Of a stretch of DNA of 64,000 nucleotides, positions 41,059 to 50,581 are shown piece after piece. The notes under the pieces were generated by a model. That model did no database searches. It was not told the DNA's origin and worked only from the letters and a program-made list of their open reading frames with translations. This DNA comes from JBBATK01 sp046297095. Its GTDB lineage: Bacteria > Bacteroidota > Ignavibacteria > Kapaibacteriales > NICIL-2. The position numbers and the translations under genes are program-made. Location of the stretch: NCBI GenBank assembly GCA_046297095.1, contig JBKCNS010000022.1, positions 62,001-126,000 of the forward strand, read 5' to 3'. The stretch's first letter is position 1. Each line of letters opens with the position of its first letter.

Positions 41059-43335
41059 ATGAACACCACGGAATTACATCCTCATCCACAAGCACCGGAA
41101 TTATTCACCGAGATTGTTACGAACGCAGAGAATGCGCAGGAGCTTGGCTTGACAGCCGCCGAGTTTGAAAAGATCTGCGACATACTTGGACGTACACCCA
41201 CAATGACCGAACTCGGCGTGTACAGTGTGATGTGGAGCGAGCATTGCTCGTATAAGAATTCCATTCTGCAGCTTAAAACCCTTCCGCGATCGGGTGGCCG
41301 CATGCTTGTAGAGGCAGGAGCCGAGAATGCGGGATTGATCGACATCGGTAACGGGTATGCTATCGCGTTTAAAATAGAATCGCACAATCACCCTTCTGCC
41401 ATTGAACCTGTAGAGGGCGCTGCCACCGGTGTTGGAGGCATTCTTCGTGACATCTTCACCATGGGCGCCAGACCCGTAGCCGCACTCAACTCCTTGCGTT
41501 TTGGTGAGCTCGATTCTCCGCGTACGCAGTTCTTACTCAAGGGCGTAGTGAAGGGTATCGGTCATTATGGTAATGCTTTTGGCGTACCTACCGTGGGCGG
41601 TGAGATTTACTTCGACGCGTGCTATACAGACAACCCTCTTGTAAATGCCATGGCGGTTGGAATCGTGAAGACCGATGCAACAGCATCGGCTATTGCTACC
41701 GGCGCAGGAAACTCCGTGATGATCATGGGGTCTGCCACCGGCCGCGACGGCATACACGGCGCATCCATGGCTTCCAAAGAGTTCTCCGGCGATCCCCAAA
41801 ACATGCGTCCCACGGTGCAAGTAGGCGACCCCTTTGCGGAGAAGTTGCTGCTGGAAGCAACACTGGAGCTTATTCAATCGGGCGTAGTGGTGGGCATGCA
41901 AGACATGGGCGCTGCGGGAATTTGCTGCAGCACCAGCGAGATGAGCGCCAAGGGCGAAGCCGGGATGTCTATAAATCTGGATCGTGTGCCACTGCGCGAA
42001 CAGGGAATGAGTGCCTACGAAATCATGTTAAGCGAGTCGCAAGAGCGAATGCTCGTGGTAGTGCAGGCAGGCAAGGAAAGCATTGCAGAGCAGATCTGCG
42101 CCAAGTGGGACGTGCCCATCGTTACCATTGGCGTTGTTACCGACGACGGCATTATTCGCGTACATCGAAACGGAAAATGCGTGCAGGCCATACCGGCGGA
42201 ATCGTTGGTACTGGGTGGCGGAGCACCGGTGTACGAGCGCGAGTGGCGCGAGGCATCGTACATCAAGAGCGTGCGTACCATCAATTACACAAAGCTCGAA
42301 GCCAAGTGCGCAAGCATTTCCATTCAGGATACGCTTATGGCTTTGCTCGCGCAAACAACCGTAGCATCGAAGCGATGGGTATACGAGCAGTATGATTCGC
42401 AGGTGGGAACAAATACTATTGCCAAAAGTGGAGGCGATGCCGCTGTGATGCGCATCAAGGAATTGCCCGGAAAGGGGTATGCCGTCACCACCGATTGCAA
42501 CAGCCGTTATGTATATGCGAATCCCTACGTGGGTGGTTTGATCGCCGTAGCTGAGGCCGCGCGTAACTGCGTGTGTGTGGGCGCCGAGCCCGTGGCAATT
42601 ACCAACTGTTTGAACTTTGGTAATCCCTACGACCCTGAAGTATACTGGCAGTTCCGCGAGGCAATTCGTGGTATGGGCGACGCCTGCCGCGCGCTGTCTA
42701 CACCGGTGACCGGTGGCAATGTGAGCTTCCACAACGAGTCGCAAAACCATGCCGTATATCCCACGCCCACCATTGGTATGCTTGGCCTTATCGATGATGT
42801 TTCAACTGTTGTTGGCGCAGGTTTTAAAGATGAAGGCGATGTGGTACTGCTTGTAGGTAGCACACGTACGGAGATTGGTGCCTCCGAGTTTTTGAAGTTC
42901 ATGCTGGGCGAAGTATGCGGCGATACACCTACTCTGGACATCAACGAAGAAAAGGCATTGCAAACTGCCTTACTGGCCGCTATACGCCAGCGTTTGGTGG
43001 TGTCGGCGCACGACTGCTCCGAAGGCGGATTGGGTGTTGCGCTGGCGGAATGTTGTATGCAATCGCCCGAAGGCCGCGGCGCTCTTATTGAACTGCCCTT
43101 CAAGTGCGACCACTACTCCTTGTTTGGCGAAGTTCAATCTCGGGTAATAGTCTCCGCGCGCTCGTCGTCGCTCGACGAACTGCAAGCATTGTTCGCCAAG
43201 CATGGTGTGCCGTGTACCGTGATTGGTGCCGTGTACGGAGATACACTACACGTGCATGATGTGCATGCTTCGGTTGCAGATCTTCGCGCCGCATTCGAGG
43301 GAGCTATTCCCCGTGCACTCGGAGTGACCGCATAA
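41059..43335 (+). CDS. purL: Phosphoribosylformylglycinamidine synthase subunit PurL
   Basis: A 758-residue PurL of the small type that works with separate PurQ and PurS proteins, converting FGAR to FGAM in purine synthesis. Key segments: YSVMWSEHCSYKNS, KIESHNHPSAIEPVEGAATG (ATP/Mg site), GDPFAEKLLLEATLE, MQDMGAAGICCSTSEMSAKG and the second-half repeat TDCNSRYVYANPYVGG and AHDCSEGGLGVALAE. No purQ/purS in the window; purD follows downstream at 46686. The upstream region has a strong -7 element. Confidence 0.95.
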   Translation: MNTTELHPHPQAPELFTEIVTNAENAQELGLTAAEFEKICDILGRTPTMTELGVYSVMWSEHCSYKNSILQLKTLPRSGGRMLVEAGAENAGLIDIGNGYAIAFKIESHNHPSAIEPVEGAATGVGGILRDIFTMGARPVAALNSLRFGELDSPRTQFLLKGVVKGIGHYGNAFGVPTVGGEIYFDACYTDNPLVNAMAVGIVKTDATASAIATGAGNSVMIMGSATGRDGIHGASMASKEFSGDPQNMRPTVQVGDPFAEKLLLEATLELIQSGVVVGMQDMGAAGICCSTSEMSAKGEAGMSINLDRVPLREQGMSAYEIMLSESQERMLVVVQAGKESIAEQICAKWDVPIVTIGVVTDDGIIRVHRNGKCVQAIPAESLVLGGGAPVYEREWREASYIKSVRTINYTKLEAKCASISIQDTLMALLAQTTVASKRWVYEQYDSQVGTNTIAKSGGDAAVMRIKELPGKGYAVTTDCNSRYVYANPYVGGLIAVAEAARNCVCVGAEPVAITNCLNFGNPYDPEVYWQFREAIRGMGDACRALSTPVTGGNVSFHNESQNHAVYPTPTIGMLGLIDDVSTVVGAGFKDEGDVVLLVGSTRTEIGASEFLKFMLGEVCGDTPTLDINEEKALQTALLAAIRQRLVVSAHDCSEGGLGVALAECCMQSPEGRGALIELPFKCDHYSLFGEVQSRVIVSARSSSLDELQALFAKHGVPCTVIGAVYGDTLHVHDVHASVADLRAAFEGAIPRALGVTA

Positions 43336-43436
43336 GTACAGCACTCAGAGGTTTACGCTCTTCTTGTTTGCAATATTCTACGTGCGCTGAATTGCATTCC
43401 AACTTTGAAAAATATTAACGTCCCCAGGAAACTAAA

Positions 43437-46007
43437 GTGACTTCTCGAGAAATTCGATCTTCGTTTTTGTCGTTCTTTGAACAGCGTGGCCATCGTGTGG
43501 TGCCCAGTGCTCCCGTGGTTCCGCATGGCGATCCCACGTTGCTATTCACGAACGCAGGAATGAATCAGTTCAAAGACGTGTTCCTTGGCCGCGGTACTCG
43601 CGACTACGTTCGCGCTGTGGATACGCAAAAGTGTATTCGCGTGAGCGGTAAGCACAACGACCTGGAGGAAGTGGGATACGATACCTATCACCACACATTC
43701 TTCGAAATGCTCGGGAACTGGAGCTTTGGTGATTATTACAAAGAGCAAGCCATAGCATGGAGCTGGGAATTGCTTACCGAGGTTTGGGGCTTGGATAAAG
43801 AACGGCTGTATGCCACGGTGTATCGCACCGACGACGAGTCCTTCGACCTTTGGAAGAACTTCTTGCCCGAGGCTCATATTCTGCGCTTCGACGAAAAAGA
43901 TAACTTTTGGGAAATGGGCGAGACCGGTCCTTGCGGACCGTGCACAGAGATCCACTACGACCGCACGCCGGATAAAAGCGGGCGCTCCATGGTAAATGCC
44001 GGAGTACAGGAAGTAATAGAAATCTGGAACAATGTATTCATTCAGAATAATCGCCGTGCCGACGGCACGCTGGAGGAACTGGAGTCCAGGCACGTAGATA
44101 CCGGCATGGGCTTCGAGCGAGCATGCGCAGTTATCCAAGGGAAGATGTCGAACTACGATACCGACGTATTCCTTCCCGTGATTCAGCGTTTGGAGGAATA
44201 CAGTGGCCGCGCCTACAATGCGGCTCTAACCGATCCTACCGGTGTGGCTATGCGCGTTATTGCCGATCACGTGCGCACGTTGTCGTTTGCTATTGCCGAT
44301 GGTGCCGTGCCGGGAAATGAAGGCAGGGGGTATGTGTTGCGTCGAATACTTCGGCGTGCCTCGCGATACGCACGGAATTTGTCGTTTACCGAGCCCGTGA
44401 TTTATCAACTCGTGGATGTACTTGTGCAATCCATGGGCGATGTGTTCCCCGAGATCAAGGAAATGCAGACCACGGTGGAGCGTATCATTCGCGCTGAGGA
44501 GGAATCATTTTTGCAGACGCTGGAACGCGGTTTGGATCGCGTTCAGGTGATAGTGGAAAAAAGCCTGGAGCAAGGCAGCAGCACCGTGAGCGGCGAGGAA
44601 GCGTTTCAGCTGTACGATACCTTTGGCTTCCCGCTGGACCTTACACAACTGCTCACAAAAGAACGTGGCCTGGAGGTGGACGTTGCCGGATTCGATGCGC
44701 GTATGCTTCAGCAAAAAGAGCGTTCACGCGAAGCCCGCAAAGCAGCAGGCAAAGACGCCGAGTTCATGGCCGGCGGTGCCGAGCTTGCAACGGCAGGAAT
44801 CAGCAGTCGCTTCGAGGGATACCAGACTCTCTCATCGGAATCCGATATTGTGTTTGTGGAGGGCCCGGCTGTGGCCCTGCGATCCACGCCATTCTATGCG
44901 GAGTCCGGCGGTCAGCAAAGTGATAATGGCACCTTGCTTATAGGCGGTAATACATATAACGTCATCGACGTTCGTCGTTCGGGATCTGCTATTATTCATG
45001 TCTGCGACCGAGACGTAGAGCCGCTTCCGGGCGATCTTGCTCGCGCCGAAGTAGATGTGCCGCGCCGATGGAATATTCAGCGCAATCACTCTGTTACTCA
45101 CCTGCTGCACGAGGCATTGCGCCGTGTGCTGGGCACCCATGTGAAGCAAAGCGGATCGCTGGTAGCGCCGAATCATCTTCGCTTTGACTTCTCTCACTTC
45201 GAAAAAGTGAGTAGCGAGGAGCTTCGGGATATCGAGGCAATAGTAAACGAAAAAATCCTGGAGCGCGTGCCGGTACAGGTGCTGGAGCTTCCTATTGAAG
45301 AAGCGCAAAAGGTTCCTAATGTGAAGATGTTTTTCGGTGACAAGTATGGCGACTTCGTTCGCGTGGTGATTATGGACGAGCGATTCTCCGCGGAGTTCTG
45401 CGGCGGCACGCACGTTACCAATACTGCCGAGATCGGATTGTTCGCCATCACGCAGGAATCTGCCGTGGCCTCCGGCGTTCGCCGCATTGAAGCTATCAGC
45501 GGTAGCGGTGTTGCCGACTACATCAAGCGCTTGCGCGGCGATGTGGAGGCAGGAAAGGGCCATGCCGAAACATTAGGTGATAGAGTTCGCCAATTGGAAA
45601 AAGAGCTGCGTTCACTGCAAACACAATCGCTTGCTACGGCAGTGCCCGACATGATTGCACAGTCCATAGAAGTAAGCAACGTGCACGTGGTAGTGCAGCG
45701 CGTGGAGGTAGAGAACATGGACCAGCTCAAGGAGCTCGGCGATGCCGTTCGTTCCGGGTTGAAGCACAGAGGTATAGGGCTACTTGCCACCGTGCTCGAT
45801 GATAAAGTGCAGTTGGTGTGTGTGGTAACAGACGATGAAGTAAAGAATTATCCTGCCGGCAAGTTAGTTGGTGCCGTTGCGGCATTATTAGGCGGCGGAG
45901 GCGGCGGAAAAGCCCACATGGCCACGGCCGGCGGTAAGGATGTTGAAAAGTTGGAAGAAGTACTCAAAGAGTTTCCTCTAATCGTTCAGGGATGGTCTGT
46001 TTCTTAA
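43437..46007 (+). CDS. alaS: Alanyl-tRNA synthetase
   Basis: An 856-residue enzyme from a GTG start (MTSREIRSSFLSFFEQRGH). The class II catalytic core contains LFTNAGMNQFKDVFLG, GETGPCGPCTEIHYD and NEGRGYVLRRILRRASRYA. The editing domain follows with ITHLLHEALRRVL-type motif HSVTHLLHEALRRVLGTHV and FDFSHFEKVS, the zinc-binding EFCGGTHV, and the C-terminal domain ends with GGGGGGKAHMATAGG. It charges tRNA-Ala and edits mischarged Ser/Gly. Alone in its transcript, with an A/T-run hairpin after it. Confidence 0.97.
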   Translation: MTSREIRSSFLSFFEQRGHRVVPSAPVVPHGDPTLLFTNAGMNQFKDVFLGRGTRDYVRAVDTQKCIRVSGKHNDLEEVGYDTYHHTFFEMLGNWSFGDYYKEQAIAWSWELLTEVWGLDKERLYATVYRTDDESFDLWKNFLPEAHILRFDEKDNFWEMGETGPCGPCTEIHYDRTPDKSGRSMVNAGVQEVIEIWNNVFIQNNRRADGTLEELESRHVDTGMGFERACAVIQGKMSNYDTDVFLPVIQRLEEYSGRAYNAALTDPTGVAMRVIADHVRTLSFAIADGAVPGNEGRGYVLRRILRRASRYARNLSFTEPVIYQLVDVLVQSMGDVFPEIKEMQTTVERIIRAEEESFLQTLERGLDRVQVIVEKSLEQGSSTVSGEEAFQLYDTFGFPLDLTQLLTKERGLEVDVAGFDARMLQQKERSREARKAAGKDAEFMAGGAELATAGISSRFEGYQTLSSESDIVFVEGPAVALRSTPFYAESGGQQSDNGTLLIGGNTYNVIDVRRSGSAIIHVCDRDVEPLPGDLARAEVDVPRRWNIQRNHSVTHLLHEALRRVLGTHVKQSGSLVAPNHLRFDFSHFEKVSSEELRDIEAIVNEKILERVPVQVLELPIEEAQKVPNVKMFFGDKYGDFVRVVIMDERFSAEFCGGTHVTNTAEIGLFAITQESAVASGVRRIEAISGSGVADYIKRLRGDVEAGKGHAETLGDRVRQLEKELRSLQTQSLATAVPDMIAQSIEVSNVHVVVQRVEVENMDQLKELGDAVRSGLKHRGIGLLATVLDDKVQLVCVVTDDEVKNYPAGKLVGAVAALLGGGGGGKAHMATAGGKDVEKLEEVLKEFPLIVQGWSVS

Positions 46008-46034
46008 AAAAATAGCCATTGATTGCTTTTTTTT
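46006..46034 (+). terminator. Weak A/T-type terminator after alaS
   Basis: A run of seven A and AGC (46014-46016) pair with GCT and a run of eight T (46025-46034) around CATTGATT. The GC part of the stem is only 3 bp, so the fold is weak but could act in both directions. Confidence 0.4.
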
Positions 46035-46146
46035 GCACTTGATGATTGTTCCACACCGGTTCGTGCGTCGGCCGGCCGCGGCACCACTCCGCATGGGAGC
46101 TGTGGCGTATGCAGGGAAGTGAATTGCGGATATGGGGTGGGAGTTG

Positions 46147-46153
46147 TAACTTG
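46147..46153 (+). promoter_or_regulatory. Candidate -7 promoter element (TAACTTG) for the DUF3127 gene
   Basis: gTAACTTGC, 59 bp before the ATG, is identical to the element upstream of the M28 peptidase. Confidence 0.35.
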
Positions 46154-46212
46154 CCCGCGAAGGGATGCGAAGTCGCGACACCCGCAATTATCGACGTTTT
46201 TTTGGAGTAAAT

Positions 46213-46563
46213 ATGTCCTTCGACGTAACAGGAAAGTTGCACGAGATTTATCCCGAGCAACAGGTAACAGAGAAATTTCGCAAGCGTGAGTTTGTACTTG
46301 AAACGCAAGACGGAATGTATCAGCAGTATGTAAAGTTTCAGATGACGCAAGATCGTTGCTCAGCTCTGGATCATTTCTCCAAGGGAGATGATGTGAAGGT
46401 TTCCTTCAACCTAAGCGGCCGACCCTCGCAGAATCGTAATGGCGAGACCGTGTATTACACGAATCTCGTTGCATGGCGCTTGGAGCGTGCGGAGGCTAAA
46501 TCGCGCGACATCCCCGACATGCGTTCGGCTCCCGTGAGCGATGTGGATGAAGTGCCATTCTAA
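46213..46563 (+). CDS. DUF3127 protein with SSB-like C-terminal tip
   Basis: A 116-residue protein of the DUF3127 family, common in the FCB group. The domain starts MSFDVTGKLHEIYPEQQVTE and includes KREFVLETQDGMYQQYVKFQ and YYTNLVAWRLE, consistent with an OB-fold. After a short flexible tail the last residues are SDVDEVPF, very close to the DDDIPF-type tip that bacterial SSB uses to recruit repair and replication proteins. This tip is not part of the OB core and suggests a single-strand DNA-linked role. The ATG at 46213 has GGAG in front. An upstream start at 46165 is unlikely. Single gene with its own terminator. Confidence 0.85.
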   Translation: MSFDVTGKLHEIYPEQQVTEKFRKREFVLETQDGMYQQYVKFQMTQDRCSALDHFSKGDDVKVSFNLSGRPSQNRNGETVYYTNLVAWRLERAEAKSRDIPDMRSAPVSDVDEVPF

Positions 46564-46594
46564 ATCGTTGGCCGCCATGAAGTAATTCGTGCAT

Positions 46595-46630
46595 GCGCAC
46601 TCGATGGATTTTTCGGGTGCGCTTTTTTTT
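46595..46630 (+). terminator. Intrinsic terminator after the DUF3127 gene
   Basis: GCGCAC (46595-46600) pairs with GTGCGC (46617-46622), with inner CGA/TCG pairing, and is followed by eight T. It lies within codons that an upstream purD start would use, so purD starts at 46686. Confidence 0.85.
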
Positions 46631-46685
46631 GTTTCGCAGAATTCTCAACGGGAATCAATTACGCTCTCTTACTCCTTACAACGGT

Positions 46686-48011
46686 ATGTCTCTTTCGCTT
46701 CGCATTCTTCTTATTGGTTCGGGTGGCCGCGAGCACGCGTTGGCTCTGGCGTTGGCGGCATCACCCTCGTGCGCGCAGTTGTATGCAGCTCCCGGTAATC
46801 CCGGCATCTTTAGGTGCGCCGAAAAAGCTCCCGTTTCTGTTACGGACTTTAGCGCTTTAGCTTCGTATTGCCGTGAGCAATCGATTGATATGGTGGTGAT
46901 CGGTCCGGATCAGGCGTTGGCCGACGGCATGGCCGACGTGTTGCGCGACGCGGGTATAGTCGTGTTCGGACCATCCCGGCAAGCTTCGCGCATTGAGTGG
47001 TCCAAGAGTTTCTCCAAAGAGTTGATGCAGCAGGCGAATATTCCCACTGCAGCGTACCGCACATTCACGGCCGCGCAGGAATCAGAGGCAATAGCATATG
47101 CCGAATCGCGACCCTTACCTGTAGTAGTGAAAGCAGACGGCTTAGCATTAGGCAAAGGGGTGATTGTAGCGCACTCGCACAGCGAAGCATGCGCTGCCAT
47201 TCACGATATGTTTGCCGGGGCGTTTAACGAGGCCGGCTCCACGGTGGTGATAGAAGATTTCCTGCAGGGCGAAGAGGCATCGGTGTTTGCTATATGCGAC
47301 GGCCAAAACTTTGTAACCCTGGCTCCGGCCCAAGACCACAAGCGGGCTCTGGACAACGACGAGGGTAAAAACACCGGCGGCATGGGGTCGTTTGCTCCTG
47401 CTCGCGTGGTGAACCAAGCGGTAGCTACAGCCGTCAACGACACCATTATTCGACCCTTGCTCGATGCCATGAAAAGTGGCGGCACGCCCTTTATCGGCTG
47501 TTTGTTTGTGGGGCTAATGATTCACAACGACCAACCCCGTGTGGTAGAGTTCAATGCTCGTTTTGGTGATCCCGAAACGCAATCGGTGCTGGCGGTATTC
47601 CGCGGAGACTTTGCCCGCTTGTTGTACTCGGCATCGCGCGGTGCCATCGATGCATCAGCAATAACTAATGTTGCCGACGGTGTAGCATGCACGGTGATAC
47701 TGGCAAGCAAGGGGTATCCGGACGCGTACGAAAAAGGATTTGTTATTGATGGAATTGATGCTGCATCCCAGCATGCAACAGTATTTCATGCGGGCACTGT
47801 GAAGACGAATGAGCAGATCTGTACCGCCGGCGGTCGCGTGCTGGGCGTTACCGCACGCGGAGATACTTTACTTGAGGCGCGCGACACCGCATACCGGGCT
47901 GCAGAGTTCATACACTTTGCCAACAAGACCATGCGCACGGACATTGCGGTAAAAGGCCTGAAGTTTGAAAATGGTAGTTCCGATGTACTCACGGGAGATC
48001 AAAAGGCATGA
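46686..48011 (+). CDS. purD: Phosphoribosylamine-glycine ligase
   Basis: A 441-residue ATP-grasp enzyme that joins glycine to phosphoribosylamine in purine synthesis. The start MSLSLRILLIGSGGREHALA fits the family; an upstream ATG at 46593 would read through the terminator. It includes VVIGPDQALADGMAD, VVKADGLALGKGVIVA, NTGGMGSFAPARVV and EFNARFGDPETQSVL. It overlaps the epimerase gene by 4 bp (ATGA). With purL upstream it is the second purine gene in the window. Confidence 0.95.
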   Translation: MSLSLRILLIGSGGREHALALALAASPSCAQLYAAPGNPGIFRCAEKAPVSVTDFSALASYCREQSIDMVVIGPDQALADGMADVLRDAGIVVFGPSRQASRIEWSKSFSKELMQQANIPTAAYRTFTAAQESEAIAYAESRPLPVVVKADGLALGKGVIVAHSHSEACAAIHDMFAGAFNEAGSTVVIEDFLQGEEASVFAICDGQNFVTLAPAQDHKRALDNDEGKNTGGMGSFAPARVVNQAVATAVNDTIIRPLLDAMKSGGTPFIGCLFVGLMIHNDQPRVVEFNARFGDPETQSVLAVFRGDFARLLYSASRGAIDASAITNVADGVACTVILASKGYPDAYEKGFVIDGIDAASQHATVFHAGTVKTNEQICTAGGRVLGVTARGDTLLEARDTAYRAAEFIHFANKTMRTDIAVKGLKFENGSSDVLTGDQKA

Positions 48012-48934
48012 AGATACTCGTAACAGGCGGCGCCGGTTTTATAGGCTCGTATGTGGCAGCTGCGTATGTGCATGCCGGTCACGAAGTAGTGATTATTGAT
48101 AATCTCTCGTCCGGTAGCCGTAGTGCAGTGCCGCCGCAGGCGCGCCTGATCGAGATGGATATTCGCGACGAAGCTATTCGAGAGGTGTTCGAGCAGGAGC
48201 GCTTTGAAGCGGTCAATCATTTTGCTGCGCAGATGCAGGTGTCTGTGTCTGTTCGCGATCCGCTCCTTGATACATCGGTGAATATTATGGGTACCATGAA
48301 TCTGCTGGATGCCGCTCGATGCACCGGTGTGCGTCGGTTTATGTTCGCCTCCAGCGCGGGCACTGTTTATGGTGAGCAGCATGTGCCATCGTGTGATGAA
48401 GACCAACCCAAAGCACCGCTCTCTCCGTACGGAGCATCCAAATTATCTGCCGAACATTATCTACATGCCTTCACGGCCTGCTATGGTATGGAGACTCTGG
48501 CTCTTCGCTACGCCAACGTGTATGGTCCGGGGCAGAACCCTCACGGCGAGGCAGGAGTGGTGGCAATTTTTCTGAAGAAGATGCTGGAAGGTGATCAGCC
48601 GGTGATCAATGGTACCGGGCTGCAAACGCGGGACTATGTGTTTATCGATGATGTGGTGAACGCAAATGTTCTGGCGCTTAGCTCTACCGCTTCAGGCGCT
48701 GTTAATATTTCTACCAATGTGGAAACCAACGTACTGGAGATTGTGAACTTTCTTCGCACTGCAACCGGTATGGACTGCCCGGCCGTGCACGGTCCGGCAA
48801 AATCCGGCGAACCCATGCGTGGGTGCTACAGCAATACGCTGGCAAAACAGATGCTCGGTTGGGAGCCGCGTGTAGCCATGAATGACGGAATTGCCCGTAC
48901 CGTTGCATGGGAACTTCAACATCGACGTCTCTAA
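48008..48934 (+). CDS. NAD-dependent sugar epimerase (GalE-like)
   Basis: A 308-residue extended short-chain dehydrogenase. The Rossmann motif is TGGAGFIGSYVA, with FASSAGTVYGE and the catalytic YxxxK in SPYGASKLSAEHY, then LRYANVYGPGQNP. It probably interconverts UDP-sugars (UDP-glucose 4-epimerase type), feeding polysaccharide synthesis. It overlaps purD at its start and precedes pgsA by 4 bp, so it lies in a mixed operon of purine, sugar and lipid genes. Confidence 0.9.
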   Translation: MKILVTGGAGFIGSYVAAAYVHAGHEVVIIDNLSSGSRSAVPPQARLIEMDIRDEAIREVFEQERFEAVNHFAAQMQVSVSVRDPLLDTSVNIMGTMNLLDAARCTGVRRFMFASSAGTVYGEQHVPSCDEDQPKAPLSPYGASKLSAEHYLHAFTACYGMETLALRYANVYGPGQNPHGEAGVVAIFLKKMLEGDQPVINGTGLQTRDYVFIDDVVNANVLALSSTASGAVNISTNVETNVLEIVNFLRTATGMDCPAVHGPAKSGEPMRGCYSNTLAKQMLGWEPRVAMNDGIARTVAWELQHRRL

Positions 48935-48938
48935 GCGC

Positions 48939-49466
48939 ATGAATACACCGCGGCCATGGACTGTTTCGAATATGTTGAGCGCAAGCCGCTTGGTGCTGGC
49001 TGCGCCGCTCGCCTATGCCTTGTATACTCATGCCTACGTGTGGGTATGGGTGCTGACCATCGTTGCTGCCCTTACGGATTTCTTTGATGGATATCTGGCT
49101 CGCCTATACAATGAAGTAAGCGATATGGGGAAGGTGCTCGATCCCATTGCGGATAAAGTGCTGGTTGGCGCCGGAGCCTGCGCGTTGTTTTTTAGCAATC
49201 AAGTGGACGCGTGGTTTTTGGCTGCAGTGATAATACGCGACCTTCTGATTTTGGCAGGCGGTATTTTTGTGCGAATCAAAAGCCACACGCTTGTTACCTC
49301 CAACATGACAGGAAAAATTGCGGTTGGTATAGTGGCTTTGGTGTTGTTGTTGGTGGGAGGCGGATGGAGTGAGTTCCGCGAGACCGGCCAGCTGGTGGCT
49401 GCTGCTGCGCTGCTTGTCTCTTTTCTTCATTATCTCCGCTCCTTTGTTCGGATATTTTTTGCGTAG
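48939..49466 (+). CDS. pgsA: CDP-diacylglycerol-glycerol-3-phosphate 3-phosphatidyltransferase
   Basis: A 175-residue CDP-alcohol phosphatidyltransferase of phosphatidylglycerol synthesis. The signature DFFDGYLARLYNEV followed by GKVLDPIADK keeps all metal-binding aspartates. Several membrane helices are seen. The ATG at 48939 (MNTPRPWTVSNMLSASR) is preferred over an earlier one inside the epimerase gene. It ends 8 bp before ftsY. Confidence 0.93.
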   Translation: MNTPRPWTVSNMLSASRLVLAAPLAYALYTHAYVWVWVLTIVAALTDFFDGYLARLYNEVSDMGKVLDPIADKVLVGAGACALFFSNQVDAWFLAAVIIRDLLILAGGIFVRIKSHTLVTSNMTGKIAVGIVALVLLLVGGGWSEFRETGQLVAAAALLVSFLHYLRSFVRIFFA

Positions 49467-49474
49467 GACCTTCG

Positions 49475-50479
49475 ATGGGATTATTCGATAGCATTAAGAA
49501 AAAAATCAGCTCTGCTGCTTCAACGGTAGCAAGTGCTTTCAGCGTAGAGCGATTGCGCGATGGGCTCGAAAAAACTCGCACCGCGTTTACAAGCAAACTG
49601 CTTGGCCTGCTACGTGGACGGCAGATTGATGCCGCATTGCTTTCGGACGTTGAAGATCTGTTGCTTCGTGCAGACGTTGGCATGCCTACCACCGAGCGTA
49701 TTCTTAGCGGCGTACAGCGCAGAGCGCAGAAAGCCGGCATTACCGAAGGCGAAAAAGTTCTTGAGCTTATAGAAAACGAGATTGCGGAAATATTGGTGGA
49801 GTCTCCAAGTGCAACAAACGATGCCGCATTCGAGGTTGACGCCTCGCATCGCCCGCACGTGATTTTGGTAGTGGGTGTAAATGGCGTTGGCAAAACCACT
49901 ACGATCGGCAAGCTTGCACACAACTACAAACGAAACGGCAAGACGGTGATCATCGGTGCTGCGGATACCTTCCGAGCAGCGGCCAATGAACAGCTGGAAG
50001 TATGGGCTCAGCGGGCGGGCGTGGATATCGTCAACCAGAAGCAGGGCGCCGATCCGGCTGCCGTTGCCTACGATACTCTTAATGCTGCCGTAGCTCGTAA
50101 CTGTGATATCTGCATTATTGATACGGCCGGCCGCTTGCACAACAAGCAGGGCTTGATGCAAGAGCTGGAGAAAATCAGCAGAGTGATGAAAAAGATTGTA
50201 CCCGATGCACCGCATGATGTGTTTTTGGTACTGGATGCAACCACCGGGCAGAATGCAATTCTTCAAGCCAGGGAGTTCAGCAAGGTGGCCGACGTCAGTG
50301 GACTGGTGCTTACCAAGCTGGACGGTACGGCCAAGGGAGGTGTGGTGGTCGCTATTGCCAACGAGTTGCAGTTCCCGGTGCGGTATATAGGAGTGGGCGA
50401 GCAGATCGACGATCTTCAACCTTTCGACATCAAGCGATTCGTTGAAGCCCTGTTTCACGGAGCTTCGGCAGAAGCATAA
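49475..50479 (+). CDS. ftsY: Signal recognition particle receptor FtsY
   Basis: A 334-residue SRP GTPase receptor with a short N-terminal segment (FDSIKKKISSAASTV), then the NG domain: GVNGVGKTTTIGKLA (G1), DTFRAAANEQLEVWAQRAG, DTAGRLHNKQGLMQEL (G3), LTKLDGTAKGG (G4) and GVGEQIDDLQPF. It targets ribosomes making membrane proteins to the inner membrane. Directly after pgsA and before an unknown membrane protein. Confidence 0.96.
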   Translation: MGLFDSIKKKISSAASTVASAFSVERLRDGLEKTRTAFTSKLLGLLRGRQIDAALLSDVEDLLLRADVGMPTTERILSGVQRRAQKAGITEGEKVLELIENEIAEILVESPSATNDAAFEVDASHRPHVILVVGVNGVGKTTTIGKLAHNYKRNGKTVIIGAADTFRAAANEQLEVWAQRAGVDIVNQKQGADPAAVAYDTLNAAVARNCDICIIDTAGRLHNKQGLMQELEKISRVMKKIVPDAPHDVFLVLDATTGQNAILQAREFSKVADVSGLVLTKLDGTAKGGVVVAIANELQFPVRYIGVGEQIDDLQPFDIKRFVEALFHGASAEA

Positions 50480-50581
50480 TTGCGCGTGTGCGTGTCGGAA
50501 TTTATACATGCTGATGGTTTGTGGCAGGTAGGTAGCTTTCGATCGGTGTTGGCTGCAGAATTTGTATTCACGAGGTACCAC

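Noticed and set aside
41619..42395. Alternate-frame plus-strand open frame inside purL
   Set aside because: Arg/Gly/His-rich translation typical of a wrong frame in a GC-rich gene.
49610..50581. Long minus-strand open frame (323 codons) opposite ftsY
   Set aside because: It lies antisense to a clear ftsY gene and the translation has no recognisable domain; it is a shadow of GC-biased codon use.
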